DNA of 64,000 nucleotides from Sphaerimonospora sp050942215. GTDB taxonomy: Bacteria; Actinomycetota; Actinomycetes; Streptosporangiales; Streptosporangiaceae. Below the pieces are notes generated by a model. That model was not told the DNA's origin, ran no database searches, and saw only the letters and a program-made list of their open reading frames with translations. Where the stretch lies: contig NZ_CP192056.1 in assembly GCF_050942215.1 (NCBI RefSeq), positions 3,472,001 to 3,536,000 of the forward strand. The letters run 5' to 3'. A program made the position numbers and the translations under genes. This document shows, piece by piece, positions 8,793 to 16,397 of the stretch (its first letter is position 1; every line of letters starts with the position of its first letter).

Positions 8793-9250
8793 CCCGCGTT
8801 TTCCGCGACCTCGAGGAGTTCCGGGCCGAGGCGGGCCGGACACTCGGGACGAGCGACTGGCTGCTGGTCGACCAGCGGCGGACCGACATGTTCGCCGAGG
8901 CCACCGGTGACCTCCAGTGGATCCACGTGGACCCGGAGCGGGCGGCGCGTGGACCGTTCGGCGGCACGATCGCGCACGGCTACCTGTCGCTGGCGCTGCT
9001 GCCCGCGCTGGTGGGCCGGATCTACCGGATCGAGGGCCTGCGCATGTCGATCAACTACGGCCTGAACAAGGTGCGCTTCCCGGCCCCGGTGCCGGTCGGA
9101 TCGCGGGTACGGGTCACCACCGTGCTTCAGGAGACGAAGGAGGCCGCCGGCGGCGTCCAGGCCGTGCTGCGGTCGACGATGGAGATCGAGGGCGGCAGCA
9201 GGCCCGCGATGGTGGCCGAGACCGTCAGCCTCTTCCACCCGCACGGCTGA
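8789..9250 (+). CDS. MaoC-family hotdog hydratase
   Basis: A 153-residue single-hotdog protein of the MaoC / NodN type that would hydrate an enoyl-CoA. The hydratase-2 motif is visible as FAEATGDLQWIHVDPERA then GPFGGTIAHGYLSLALLP, with the expected Asp and His. The GTG start at 8789 overlaps the SDR stop by 4 nt. It is the last gene of the rightward operon and is followed by a strong hairpin. Confidence 0.88.
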   Translation: MTRVFRDLEEFRAEAGRTLGTSDWLLVDQRRTDMFAEATGDLQWIHVDPERAARGPFGGTIAHGYLSLALLPALVGRIYRIEGLRMSINYGLNKVRFPAPVPVGSRVRVTTVLQETKEAAGGVQAVLRSTMEIEGGSRPAMVAETVSLFHPHG

Positions 9251-9253
9251 ACG

Positions 9254-9293
9254 GGCCGCCCCTCCGGAACCACGATCATCCGGAGGGGCGGCC
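9254..9293. terminator. Hairpin between convergent operons
   Basis: A perfect 15-bp stem (9254-9268 with 9279-9293) closes a 10-nt loop. It lies 3 nt after the MaoC stop and before the convergent dehydrogenase. There is no U-tract, as is usual for actinobacterial terminators. It could serve both strands. Confidence 0.75.
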
Positions 9294-9365
9294 GGCGGCG
9301 CGACGGCTCGCCGTTTCGGCGGCGCCGACGATCTCGTGGGGCGGCTCCCGGAGGCTCCCCGCCCG

Positions 9366-10562
9366 TCACGAGGGCAGTCGATAGTCCTCGAGCACGCGGC
9401 GGCCGATGATCATCCGCTGGATGTCCGCGGTCCCCTCCCCGATCAGCAGCATCGGGGCTTCGCGGTAGAGACGTTCGATCTCGTACTCCTTGGAGAAGCC
9501 GTAGCCGCCGTGGATGCGGAAGGAGTCCTCGACGACGTCGCGGCAGTACTCCGACGCCAGATATTTGGCCATCCCGGCCTCGAGGTCGTTGCGCCGGCCG
9601 GAGTCCTTCCTGCGCGCGGCCATGACCATCATCTGGTGGGCGGCCTCGACCTTGGCGGCCATGTCGGCGAGCCGGAACAGTACGGCCTGGTGGTCGGCGA
9701 TCCGCCTGCCGAAGGTCTCCCGCTGCTGGGCGTACCGCACCCCGAGTTCGAAGGCGCGCAGCGCGACCCCGCAGCCGCGGGCGGCGACGTTGACCCGGCC
9801 GACCTCGACGCCGTCCATCATCTGGTAGAAACCCCGTCCCGGGGTCTCCCCGAGGATCTGCCCGGCCGGGACGCGGTAGCCGTCGAAGAGGAGCTCGGTG
9901 GTGTCGACGCCCTTGTAGCCCATTTTGTCGATCTTGCCGGGGATCGTGAGGCCGGGCTCGACCTGGCCGAATCCCTCCTGCTTCTCCACCAGGAAGGTGG
10001 TCATGTTCCGGTAGACCGAGCCGGCGCCCTCGTCGGTCTTCACCAGAACAGCGACAAGGTTCGCCGAGCCGCCGTTGGTGAGCCACATCTTCCGGCCGTC
10101 GATGACGTACCCGTCGCCCTCGCGCACGGCCCTGGTGGTGATGGCGGACACGTCGGACCCGCAGCCGGGTTCCGACATCGAGAACGCCCCGCGGATCTCG
10201 CCCGTGGCCATCCGCGGCAGATACCGTCGTCTCTGCTCCTCCGTCCCATGCCGGATCAGCATGTAGGCGACGATGAAGTGGGTGTTGACGATTCCCGACA
10301 CGCTCATCCAGCCCCGCGAGATCTCCTCCACCACCAGGGCGTAGGTCAGCAGCGACTCGCCGAGACCGCCGTACTCCTCCGGGATGGTCAGCCCGAACAG
10401 CCCCATCTGCCGCATCCCGTCGACGATCGCCTGCGGGTACTCGTCGGCGTGCTCGAGGCGCCCGGCCACCGGAAGGATCTCCTTGTCGACGAATTCCCTG
10501 ACGGTCCGGACGATCTCCTGCTGGACGTCGGTGAGTCCCGGAGTCTGTGCGAGCCTGCCCAT
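9366..10562 (-). CDS. Acyl-CoA dehydrogenase
   Basis: A 398-residue acyl-CoA dehydrogenase of standard length. The start is MGRLAQTPGLTDVQQEIVR, followed by EEYGGLGESLLTYALVVEEI, the flavin-loop region MSEPGCGSDVSAI and YVIDGRKMWLTNG. The C-terminus has FRIHGGYGFSKEYEIERLYR and LLIGEGTADIQRMIIGRR, where the Glu before GTAD is the usual base. It has the overall type of short-chain or branched-chain enzymes. The ATG at 10562 was chosen for the match to family N-termini. It lies 91 nt after the CoA-transferase gene in the same leftward unit. Confidence 0.9.
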   Translation of the reverse strand: MGRLAQTPGLTDVQQEIVRTVREFVDKEILPVAGRLEHADEYPQAIVDGMRQMGLFGLTIPEEYGGLGESLLTYALVVEEISRGWMSVSGIVNTHFIVAYMLIRHGTEEQRRRYLPRMATGEIRGAFSMSEPGCGSDVSAITTRAVREGDGYVIDGRKMWLTNGGSANLVAVLVKTDEGAGSVYRNMTTFLVEKQEGFGQVEPGLTIPGKIDKMGYKGVDTTELLFDGYRVPAGQILGETPGRGFYQMMDGVEVGRVNVAARGCGVALRAFELGVRYAQQRETFGRRIADHQAVLFRLADMAAKVEAAHQMMVMAARRKDSGRRNDLEAGMAKYLASEYCRDVVEDSFRIHGGYGFSKEYEIERLYREAPMLLIGEGTADIQRMIIGRRVLEDYRLPS

Positions 10563-10653
10563 CGGTAGATGCCCTTCTCGTGCTGCCTTCCCGCCTTCTG
10601 ATCGGGCAGAGCTCGCGGCGGCGGGAGAGCGGGTCGAGATCTGCGGCACCGGG

Positions 10654-11901
10654 TCAGCCCGATCGCGGTGGGGACACGATCCGGCGCTCGTAGAGGTCCC
10701 CGATCTCGTCGTCACGCAGGCCGAGGTCGCGGAGGATCTCCTCGTTGTGCTCGCCGAGCACGGGAGCCCGTACGACCTCGCGCCGCTCGGCTCCCCGCAG
10801 GGTGATGGGCGAGCCCGGCGCGAGATGCCTCCCGATGCCGGGGTGCTCGACGACGTCCATCATCGGGTTGGCGCGCAGCTCGCCGGCCTGCTCGCGGACG
10901 AGTTCCGTGAACGTCCGGTAGGTCGACCACAGCACGGACGTGCCGCGCAGCCGGTCCTCGAGCCAGGCGAGGTCGTGGCCGGCGAACCACCCGCCCAGCA
11001 GCGCGGCCAGCGCCTCGCGGTAGGCGAAGCGGTCGCCCTCGGTGGAGAAGTCGGCTCCCAGCGCGGTTTCGAGCGCGGTGACGGCCCCGGTGAGCCCGGT
11101 CACCGCGACGAGGTCCCGCCAATGCCGGGAGGTCAGCGCCACCACCATCACCCGCCTGCCGTCGCGGGTGGCGAAGTCGCGGGCGAAGCCGCCGTACAGG
11201 TGGTTGCCGACGCGGGGCCGTTCGACGCCGGCGACCTCGGCCTCGGCGAGGAAGCCGAGATCGGCGGCGGTGGCGAGGGCCACGTCGTGCAGCGCCACGG
11301 TCATCGCCTGTCCCCTGCCGGTGACCCGGCGGCCGCGCTCGGCGCCGAGGATGCCAATCGCCGCGTACAGTCCGCACGCCACATCCCAGGCGGGCAGGAC
11401 GTGGTTGACCGGATCCGCGTGCCCCTCCGGGCCGGTCACCATCGGGAACCCGAGGGCCGCGTTGACGGTGTAGTCAACCGCCGGGGCGCCGTCGTGGTGG
11501 CCCTGGATGCGCAGATGGATCACGTCGGGCCGCCGCTCGGCGAGCGCCTCGAACGCCGGCCACGATCCCGCCGAATTGGTCAGCACGATGCCACCGCCGG
11601 GGCCCGAATCGACGATCAGCCGGGTGACGAGTTCCCGGCCCTCGTCCGAGCGCAGATCGACGCAGAACGAGCGCTTCGCCTTGTTCAGCCCGGCCCAGTA
11701 CAGGCTCGTCCCCGAGGGCGCCAGCGGCCACCGGGAGTGGTCCGGCGCACCGCCGAGCGGATCGACCCGCACCACGTCGGCACCGAGCCGCGCCAGGGTC
11801 ATGCCGCCGAGCGGCGCGGCGACGAACGTCGACACCTCGACGATCCGCAGACCGGCCAGCGGCCCGCCCGGCAGCGGAGCGGTTTCCGCAGCGAAGACCA
11901 T
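10654..11901 (-). CDS. CaiB/BaiF (class III) CoA-transferase
   Basis: A 415-residue family III CoA-transferase. The N-terminal part has LAGLRIVEVSTFVAAPLGG, then LGADVVRVDPLGG, and ALYWAGLNK-like text (SLYWAGLNKAKRSF) typical of the family. HADPVNHVLPAWDVACGLYA marks the middle. The ATG at 11901 follows GGAGAGGG by 7 nt. It begins a two-gene unit with the dehydrogenase at 9366-10562 and is divergent from the two-hotdog gene at 12046. Together these could activate, oxidise and hydrate one acid; the acid is unknown. Confidence 0.9.
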   Translation of the reverse strand: MVFAAETAPLPGGPLAGLRIVEVSTFVAAPLGGMTLARLGADVVRVDPLGGAPDHSRWPLAPSGTSLYWAGLNKAKRSFCVDLRSDEGRELVTRLIVDSGPGGGIVLTNSAGSWPAFEALAERRPDVIHLRIQGHHDGAPAVDYTVNAALGFPMVTGPEGHADPVNHVLPAWDVACGLYAAIGILGAERGRRVTGRGQAMTVALHDVALATAADLGFLAEAEVAGVERPRVGNHLYGGFARDFATRDGRRVMVVALTSRHWRDLVAVTGLTGAVTALETALGADFSTEGDRFAYREALAALLGGWFAGHDLAWLEDRLRGTSVLWSTYRTFTELVREQAGELRANPMMDVVEHPGIGRHLAPGSPITLRGAERREVVRAPVLGEHNEEILRDLGLRDDEIGDLYERRIVSPPRSG

Positions 11902-11922
11902 CCGCACACCCTCTCCTCGATT

Positions 11923-12010
11923 TGTACGGCCATATTCACGGCCGGGATGGCCGCTGTCAATGGGGAGGCAGTTGACCTTGAGGCGCGTGGCATGAGAGTT
12001 TGGCCGTACA
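11923..12010. promoter_or_regulatory. Divergent promoters with inverted TGTACGGCCA boxes
   Basis: The 144-nt gap between divergent genes holds two identical 10-nt boxes in opposite orientation: TGTACGGCCA at 11923-11932 and its complement at 12001-12010. On the minus strand TTGACA (11955-11960) and GAATAT (11932-11937) are 17 nt apart and suit the CoA-transferase gene. On the plus strand TTGACC (11972-11977) precedes the second box by a promoter length. Each box therefore sits at or just after the likely -10 of its own gene, as expected for a shared repressor. Confidence 0.55.
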
Positions 12011-12045
12011 TTTTCTCCGAATCCAGAGCGCCGCTGGAGGATGCG

Positions 12046-13071
12046 ATGAACCCCGCCGAGCCGCACCGTGTGCCGGTGGACGGCCCCTACTTCGAGGACC
12101 TCCACATCGGCAGGCGGTTCGACGGCGCCCCCGCCGTGACGCTCACCGAAGGACTGGCGACCGCACATCAGGCGATCGTCGGATGCCGGCTGCCCCTGGT
12201 GCTGGACCACGGCCTGTCCCACCGGGTGATCGGCGATCCCGGCGGCCCCCGCGGCCTCGCCGCGCCGAACCTGGTCTGGGACGTGGCCATCGGGCAGTCG
12301 ACCCTCGCGACGCACACCGTGGTCGCGAACCTCTTCTACCGAGGGGTCGTGTTCCACCGGGCGCCCCTGCTCGGCGATACCCTGAGCACGATCACCGAGG
12401 TCGTCGGGCTGCGGCAGAACTCACGCCGGCCCGGCCGTGCTCCGACCGGGCTGGCCGAGCTGCGGATCAGCACCGTGGACCAGCGCGGCCGTCCGGTCCT
12501 CGGCTTCCGGCGCTGCGCGATGCTGCCGCTGCGCGATGCCGAAGTGGACACCGGGCACGCCGACGACCTGTCCGGGCCCGGGACGTCGCCGTCGCGCGAG
12601 GAGCTCCGCATGGTGGCCTCGCGCTGGGACCTGTCCGTCTACCGCGCGCGGCGGCCCGGCCCGCACTTCGCCGATCTGACCGAGGGGACCGTCTTCGACG
12701 TGGCGGGCGGCGACGTCGTCTCCTCGGCGCCCGAGCTGGCCCGGCTGACCCTGAACGTGGCCAAGGTGCACCACGACGCGTCCGCGAGCGGGGCGGAACG
12801 TCTCGTGTACGGCGGGCACACGATCGGCATCGCGCTGCACCAGGCCGTACGCGCCCTGCCGGACATCGTGACCGTCGTCGGCTGGCACGGCTGCGACCAC
12901 CTCGGCCCGGTCCACGAGGGCGACACGCTGACCAGCACGATCGAGGTGGAACGGCTTGAGCCGCTCGCCGAGGGCGGGCTCGCCCACCTGCGGTCCCGGG
13001 TCCGGGCCGGTCGTCCGGGGCACGCCCCCGCCGACGTCCTCGACTGGCGCTACATCGCCGTGCTCGCCTGA
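12046..13071 (+). CDS. Two-hotdog MaoC-like hydratase
   Basis: A 341-residue protein made of two MaoC-like halves. The N-terminal half has YFEDLHIGRRFDG, which is a common opening for this group, and LFYRGVVFHRAPLLGDTLS. The second half has LNVAKVHHDASASGAERLVY and YGGHTIGIALHQAVR, resembling the hydratase-2 Asp/His region. Length and layout recall mesaconyl-CoA or itaconyl-CoA hydratases, but I cannot assign the substrate. GGAGG stands 6 nt before the ATG. It diverges from the CoA-transferase gene, with which it shares a regulatory box. Confidence 0.78.
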   Translation: MNPAEPHRVPVDGPYFEDLHIGRRFDGAPAVTLTEGLATAHQAIVGCRLPLVLDHGLSHRVIGDPGGPRGLAAPNLVWDVAIGQSTLATHTVVANLFYRGVVFHRAPLLGDTLSTITEVVGLRQNSRRPGRAPTGLAELRISTVDQRGRPVLGFRRCAMLPLRDAEVDTGHADDLSGPGTSPSREELRMVASRWDLSVYRARRPGPHFADLTEGTVFDVAGGDVVSSAPELARLTLNVAKVHHDASASGAERLVYGGHTIGIALHQAVRALPDIVTVVGWHGCDHLGPVHEGDTLTSTIEVERLEPLAEGGLAHLRSRVRAGRPGHAPADVLDWRYIAVLA

Positions 13072-13095
13072 GTCGCACTCACCCCCTCCCACGCC

Positions 13096-13340
13096 GTGAT
13101 CTTGCGAATTCTCGCAGCCGACGCCAGGAGCAGGCACTTCGCGTTCGTGATCTTGCAGTTTCTCGCAGACCTGCCCGCCGACCGGCGAAAACACCATCCG
13201 TGATCTTGCACTTCGCAGTCAAGCGCAAGATCAGGAAAGGCATAGACGCAGGTCAGGGGGTACGCCTGCAAGAAACTGCAAGATCACGAGAGCGGTAAGC
13301 GCAGGTCAGAAGGGTTCCCTGCAAGAATTCGCAAGATCAC
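13096..13340. repeat. Nested inverted array of GTGATCTTGC elements
   Basis: Six copies of a 10-nt core occur. Three read GTGATCTTGC (13096, 13147, 13200) and three read its complement (13225 imperfect, 13278, 13331). Extended 22-nt units pair as nested inverted repeats: 13096-13117 with 13319-13340, and 13147-13168 with 13266-13287, each with one mismatch. The central pair forms a 9-bp stem around 13201-13233. Spacing between cores is 51-53 nt on both arms, and the right arm is a 53-nt tandem repeat (13225-13277, 13278-13330). No gene is visible in 13072-13475. The array lies between two plus-strand genes. Confidence 0.85.
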
Positions 13341-13475
13341 GGGGTGGGTCGGGGGACACAGGCCGGATAGGCTTGCCCGAGACTCGTCCGCAGTGGCGGC
13401 GACGGAAGGACCTTCACCGTCACCCTCCTTCTGAGCGGAGGGTGCCGCACCGGGTGCGTGGGAACCGAGGTGGGC

Positions 13476-14225
13476 ATGGTTGCGAGCGCTGGTCGCCGGG
13501 AGAGTGGCTATGCCGTGCTCGCCCGGGAGGTACGCAACCAGATCCTGCGGGGCCGCTACGCGGACGGACGGCGCCTGCCGACCGAGGCCGAACTCGCCGA
13601 GCGGCACGGGGTGAGCCGCCAGACGGTGCGGCGCGCCTTCCAGGAACTCGTGGCGGAGGGCATGGTCTACCGCGTTCCGGGGCGCGGGACGTTCGCCGCC
13701 TCGCGGAACGGCGCCTACATCAGGCAGTTCGGCTCGGTCGAGGACCTCATGGGCCTGTCCGTCGACACCCGGATGAGCATCACGGTGCCGCTGCACCGGC
13801 GGGTCGACGTGGAGGCGGCGGGCAGGCTGCGGCTGTCCGGCGACGCGGTCTACGCCCTCACGTTCCGCCGGCTTCACGACGCGACGCCGTTCTGCCTGAC
13901 CACCGTGTTCCTCCCGCCGGAGGTCGGCGTGCGGCTGACGTCCGTACCGGAGCTCGGGACCGAGGGGGCGATCAGCGACGCGACCGTCATCGGGCTGCTC
14001 GACACCCGGCTGGAGGCGCCCATCGCGCAAGCGGATCAGAGCATCACCGTCGCCCTCGCCGACGCACCGGTCGCCCGGCGGCTCGGCTGCGCGACCGGTC
14101 ATCCCCTGCTGCGTGCCGACCGGCTCTACTTCGACACCGACGAGCGACCGGTGGAGCTGGCCATCAGCCATTTCCTGCCCGAGCACTACTCCTACCGGAC
14201 CACACTCCGCCGCAGCCTCGCCTAG
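13476..14225 (+). CDS. GntR-family regulator, HutC/UTRA type
   Basis: A 249-residue transcription regulator. The winged-helix domain (about residues 12-75) has ILRGRYADGRRLPTEAELAE, HGVSRQTVRRAFQELVAEG and YRVPGRGTFAA. The C-terminal half (about 90-245) fits a UTRA effector domain, ending with ADRLYFDTDERPVELAISHF. The ATG at 13476 has GAGG 5 nt upstream; a GTG at 13458 is a weaker alternative. It lies alone between the repeat array and the glycosidase gene, so its target is unclear. It may govern sugar genes or the acyl-CoA genes. Confidence 0.88.
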   Translation: MVASAGRRESGYAVLAREVRNQILRGRYADGRRLPTEAELAERHGVSRQTVRRAFQELVAEGMVYRVPGRGTFAASRNGAYIRQFGSVEDLMGLSVDTRMSITVPLHRRVDVEAAGRLRLSGDAVYALTFRRLHDATPFCLTTVFLPPEVGVRLTSVPELGTEGAISDATVIGLLDTRLEAPIAQADQSITVALADAPVARRLGCATGHPLLRADRLYFDTDERPVELAISHFLPEHYSYRTTLRRSLA

Positions 14226-14493
14226 GTTACCGCGAACACCGCGGGTCGGCGGGTACGGCCTGTACGGCATGCCCAAGTGTTACCGCTCTCACCTTCCCCC
14301 GTCAATGCGTTCGAGGCGCCGGATGTCGTGAAAATTCACCACAGCGCCGGGCGGGCGGACGGCCGGGCGGGATTGTCCGCCGACCTTGCCGCAGGCCTTT
14401 GAACAGAGGAAAACCGGAGGTCGGGGGGAAGACGTCCGCCTCCGCCGGCCGCTCTCACCGCTCCCGGACGACCCCCTGACTGACATTCGGGTC

Positions 14494-14540
14494 TTGACAG
14501 GTGACAGCGGACCTTCTAAATCCATATGTTATCGATAACA
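14494..14540 (+). promoter_or_regulatory. Promoter and LacI-type operator of the secreted glycosidase
   Basis: TTGACA at 14494-14499 is followed after 17 nt by TAAATC. The perfect palindrome TGTTATCGATAACA at 14527-14540 comes right after, over the expected transcription start. A near-identical palindrome lies before the sugar transporter operon. This makes the LacI protein at 18576-19634 the likely repressor. The rest of 14226-14620 holds no gene that I can see. Confidence 0.75.
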
Positions 14541-14620
14541 CCGAAAATACCGTCCGCGTCTCCGCTGCCGCCACGCGGCACGGCCTCCCCCGCCGCACTC
14601 CGACCCGAGGAGAAGAGACA

Positions 14621-16336
14621 GTGCACCGATCACCCGCCCATCCATCCGCCCCCGCGGCAGGCCGCCGCTCGCGCTCGCCGGTCGTCGCCGCGGCCGGCCT
14701 CCTCACCGCGATCGTCACCGCCTTCGCCTGGGTGGTGGCGCCACCGGCCTCAGCCGCACCGGAGCCCCTGGTCAGCGCCGCTTCCGGCCGCTGCCTGGAC
14801 GTCGCGGGCAACGTCGACACGCTGGGCACCCCCCTGAACATCTGGGACTGCAACGGGCAGGCCAACCAGGCGTTCGACTTCACCTCCGCAGGTGAGCTGC
14901 GCACGCTGAACGGCACCCGGTGCGTGGACGCCTACAACAACCAGACCTCACCGGGCACCCAGGTGATCATCTGGTCGTGCAACGGCCAGTCCAACCAGAA
15001 GTGGCAGCGGAACTCCGACGGCTCCATCAAGGGCGTCCAGTCCGGCCTGTGCCTGGACGTCGACCACGCGAACACCGCAAACGGCACCCCGGTCATCCTG
15101 TGGACCTGCAACGGGCAGAGCAACCAGCGGTGGAACACCACGGCCGGAGGCGGCGGCAGCACCCTCGCTGTCGACGCGAGCAGCGTCGTGCGGCCGGTCA
15201 GCCGGGTCGGATCGGGCATGCTGTACGGCCTGGCCGACGCGAACACCCCGCCGGTGTCGATGATGCAGCCGCTGAAGCTGAAGCAGCTCCGGCAGCCGCC
15301 GCCGCTGCACGAGCACCGGCCGAACGGCTACCCGAACCCGATCGGCGACACGCTGGACATCTGGCGTAACGCCGCCGCCGTCGGCGCGGTGATCACGGTC
15401 GACATGGCCGACAGCTTCGACGGGTTCCCCTACAACTGGACGAACTGGAACGACTGGTACAGCCGGATCGACAAAATGATCGCGGCGGCGAAGTCCGCCG
15501 GCGTGACCAACATCGACTCCTGGGAACCGTGGAACGAGCCGGACTGGACCTGGCCCTCGGCTTCGGGGGTCTCCTTCAACGAGGGTTGGGTGCGCACCTA
15601 CCGGCGCATCCGGCAGAGCGAGCCGAACAAGGCCATCATGGGCCCGAGCTACTCGTACTGGGACGTCAACCGGATGCGGGCCTTCCTGACCAACGCCAAG
15701 GCCACGAACACGGTGCCGGAAGTGGTGTCATGGCACGAGCTCAGCGGCTGGCGGCAGGTCACCGGCAACGTCCAGGCCTACCGTAACCTGGAGCGTGAGC
15801 TCGGCATCTCCCCGCGGCCCATCTCGATCAACGAGTACGCCGCGACCGGAGAGGTCGACGTGCCCAGCAGCGCCAACCACTACGTGGCGCAGTTCGAGCG
15901 CGCGGGCGTGCGCGACGCGCAGCGGGCGTTCTGGTACGAGGCAGGCACGCTCAACGGCCTGCTGCACAACGGCCAGCCGACCGCGTCGTACTGGATGTAC
16001 AAGTGGTACGGCGACCAGACCGGCAACATCGTCAAGGTGACGCCGACCACGAACAACGACGGCGTGGCCGCCTACGACGCCGGTGCGCGCACGTTCAGCA
16101 TCGTCTTCGGCGGCGCGTCCGGAAACAACACGATCCAGGTGGACGGGATCGGCGGCCTGGGCTCCTCCGTGACCGCCACGCTGGAGTACGTCCCGGGCTC
16201 GGGACGTAAGACGAACGTGTCGGCGGCGACCCGGCTCTGGTCGACCGCCTACCCCGTCACCAACGGCGGAGTCACGATCCCGATCAGCGGCCAGGACTCC
16301 TCCGGCGCCTACCGGCTCACCCTGACGCCCAGGTAG
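14621..16336 (+). CDS. Secreted ricin-domain glycoside hydrolase (clan GH-A-like)
   Basis: A 571-residue exported enzyme. The GTG at 14621 has GAGGAG 8 nt upstream. A long twin-basic signal peptide ends near ASAA (residue ~46). A ricin-B-type lectin domain (about 48-178) has three Q-x-W-type repeats, at QANQAFDF, QSNQKWQRN and QSNQRWNTT. The catalytic part has WEPWNEPDW (about residue 300), with the acid/base Glu of NEP. ISINEYAATGE (about 400) is a candidate nucleophile. This is the arrangement of (beta/alpha)8 clan A enzymes such as GH39, but I could not place the family. It would release sugars for the transporter and alpha-galactosidase nearby. Confidence 0.8.
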   Translation: MHRSPAHPSAPAAGRRSRSPVVAAAGLLTAIVTAFAWVVAPPASAAPEPLVSAASGRCLDVAGNVDTLGTPLNIWDCNGQANQAFDFTSAGELRTLNGTRCVDAYNNQTSPGTQVIIWSCNGQSNQKWQRNSDGSIKGVQSGLCLDVDHANTANGTPVILWTCNGQSNQRWNTTAGGGGSTLAVDASSVVRPVSRVGSGMLYGLADANTPPVSMMQPLKLKQLRQPPPLHEHRPNGYPNPIGDTLDIWRNAAAVGAVITVDMADSFDGFPYNWTNWNDWYSRIDKMIAAAKSAGVTNIDSWEPWNEPDWTWPSASGVSFNEGWVRTYRRIRQSEPNKAIMGPSYSYWDVNRMRAFLTNAKATNTVPEVVSWHELSGWRQVTGNVQAYRNLERELGISPRPISINEYAATGEVDVPSSANHYVAQFERAGVRDAQRAFWYEAGTLNGLLHNGQPTASYWMYKWYGDQTGNIVKVTPTTNNDGVAAYDAGARTFSIVFGGASGNNTIQVDGIGGLGSSVTATLEYVPGSGRKTNVSAATRLWSTAYPVTNGGVTIPISGQDSSGAYRLTLTPR

Positions 16337-16352
16337 ACCGCGAGGACCGATC

Positions 16353-16389
16353 GTGCGGCCGCCGGTGCCCTGGACGCCGGCGGCCGCAC
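16353..16389. terminator. Hairpin between convergent glycosidase genes
   Basis: A perfect 13-bp stem (16353-16365 with 16377-16389) encloses an 11-nt loop. It sits between the stop of the secreted glycosidase and the convergent stop of the alpha-galactosidase, so it can end both transcripts. Confidence 0.75.
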
Positions 16390-16397
16390 ACGTCTCG

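Noticed and set aside
13096..13340. CRISPR array
   Set aside because: Repeats are short, face opposite ways around a centre, and the spacers are partly repeated. There are no cas genes.
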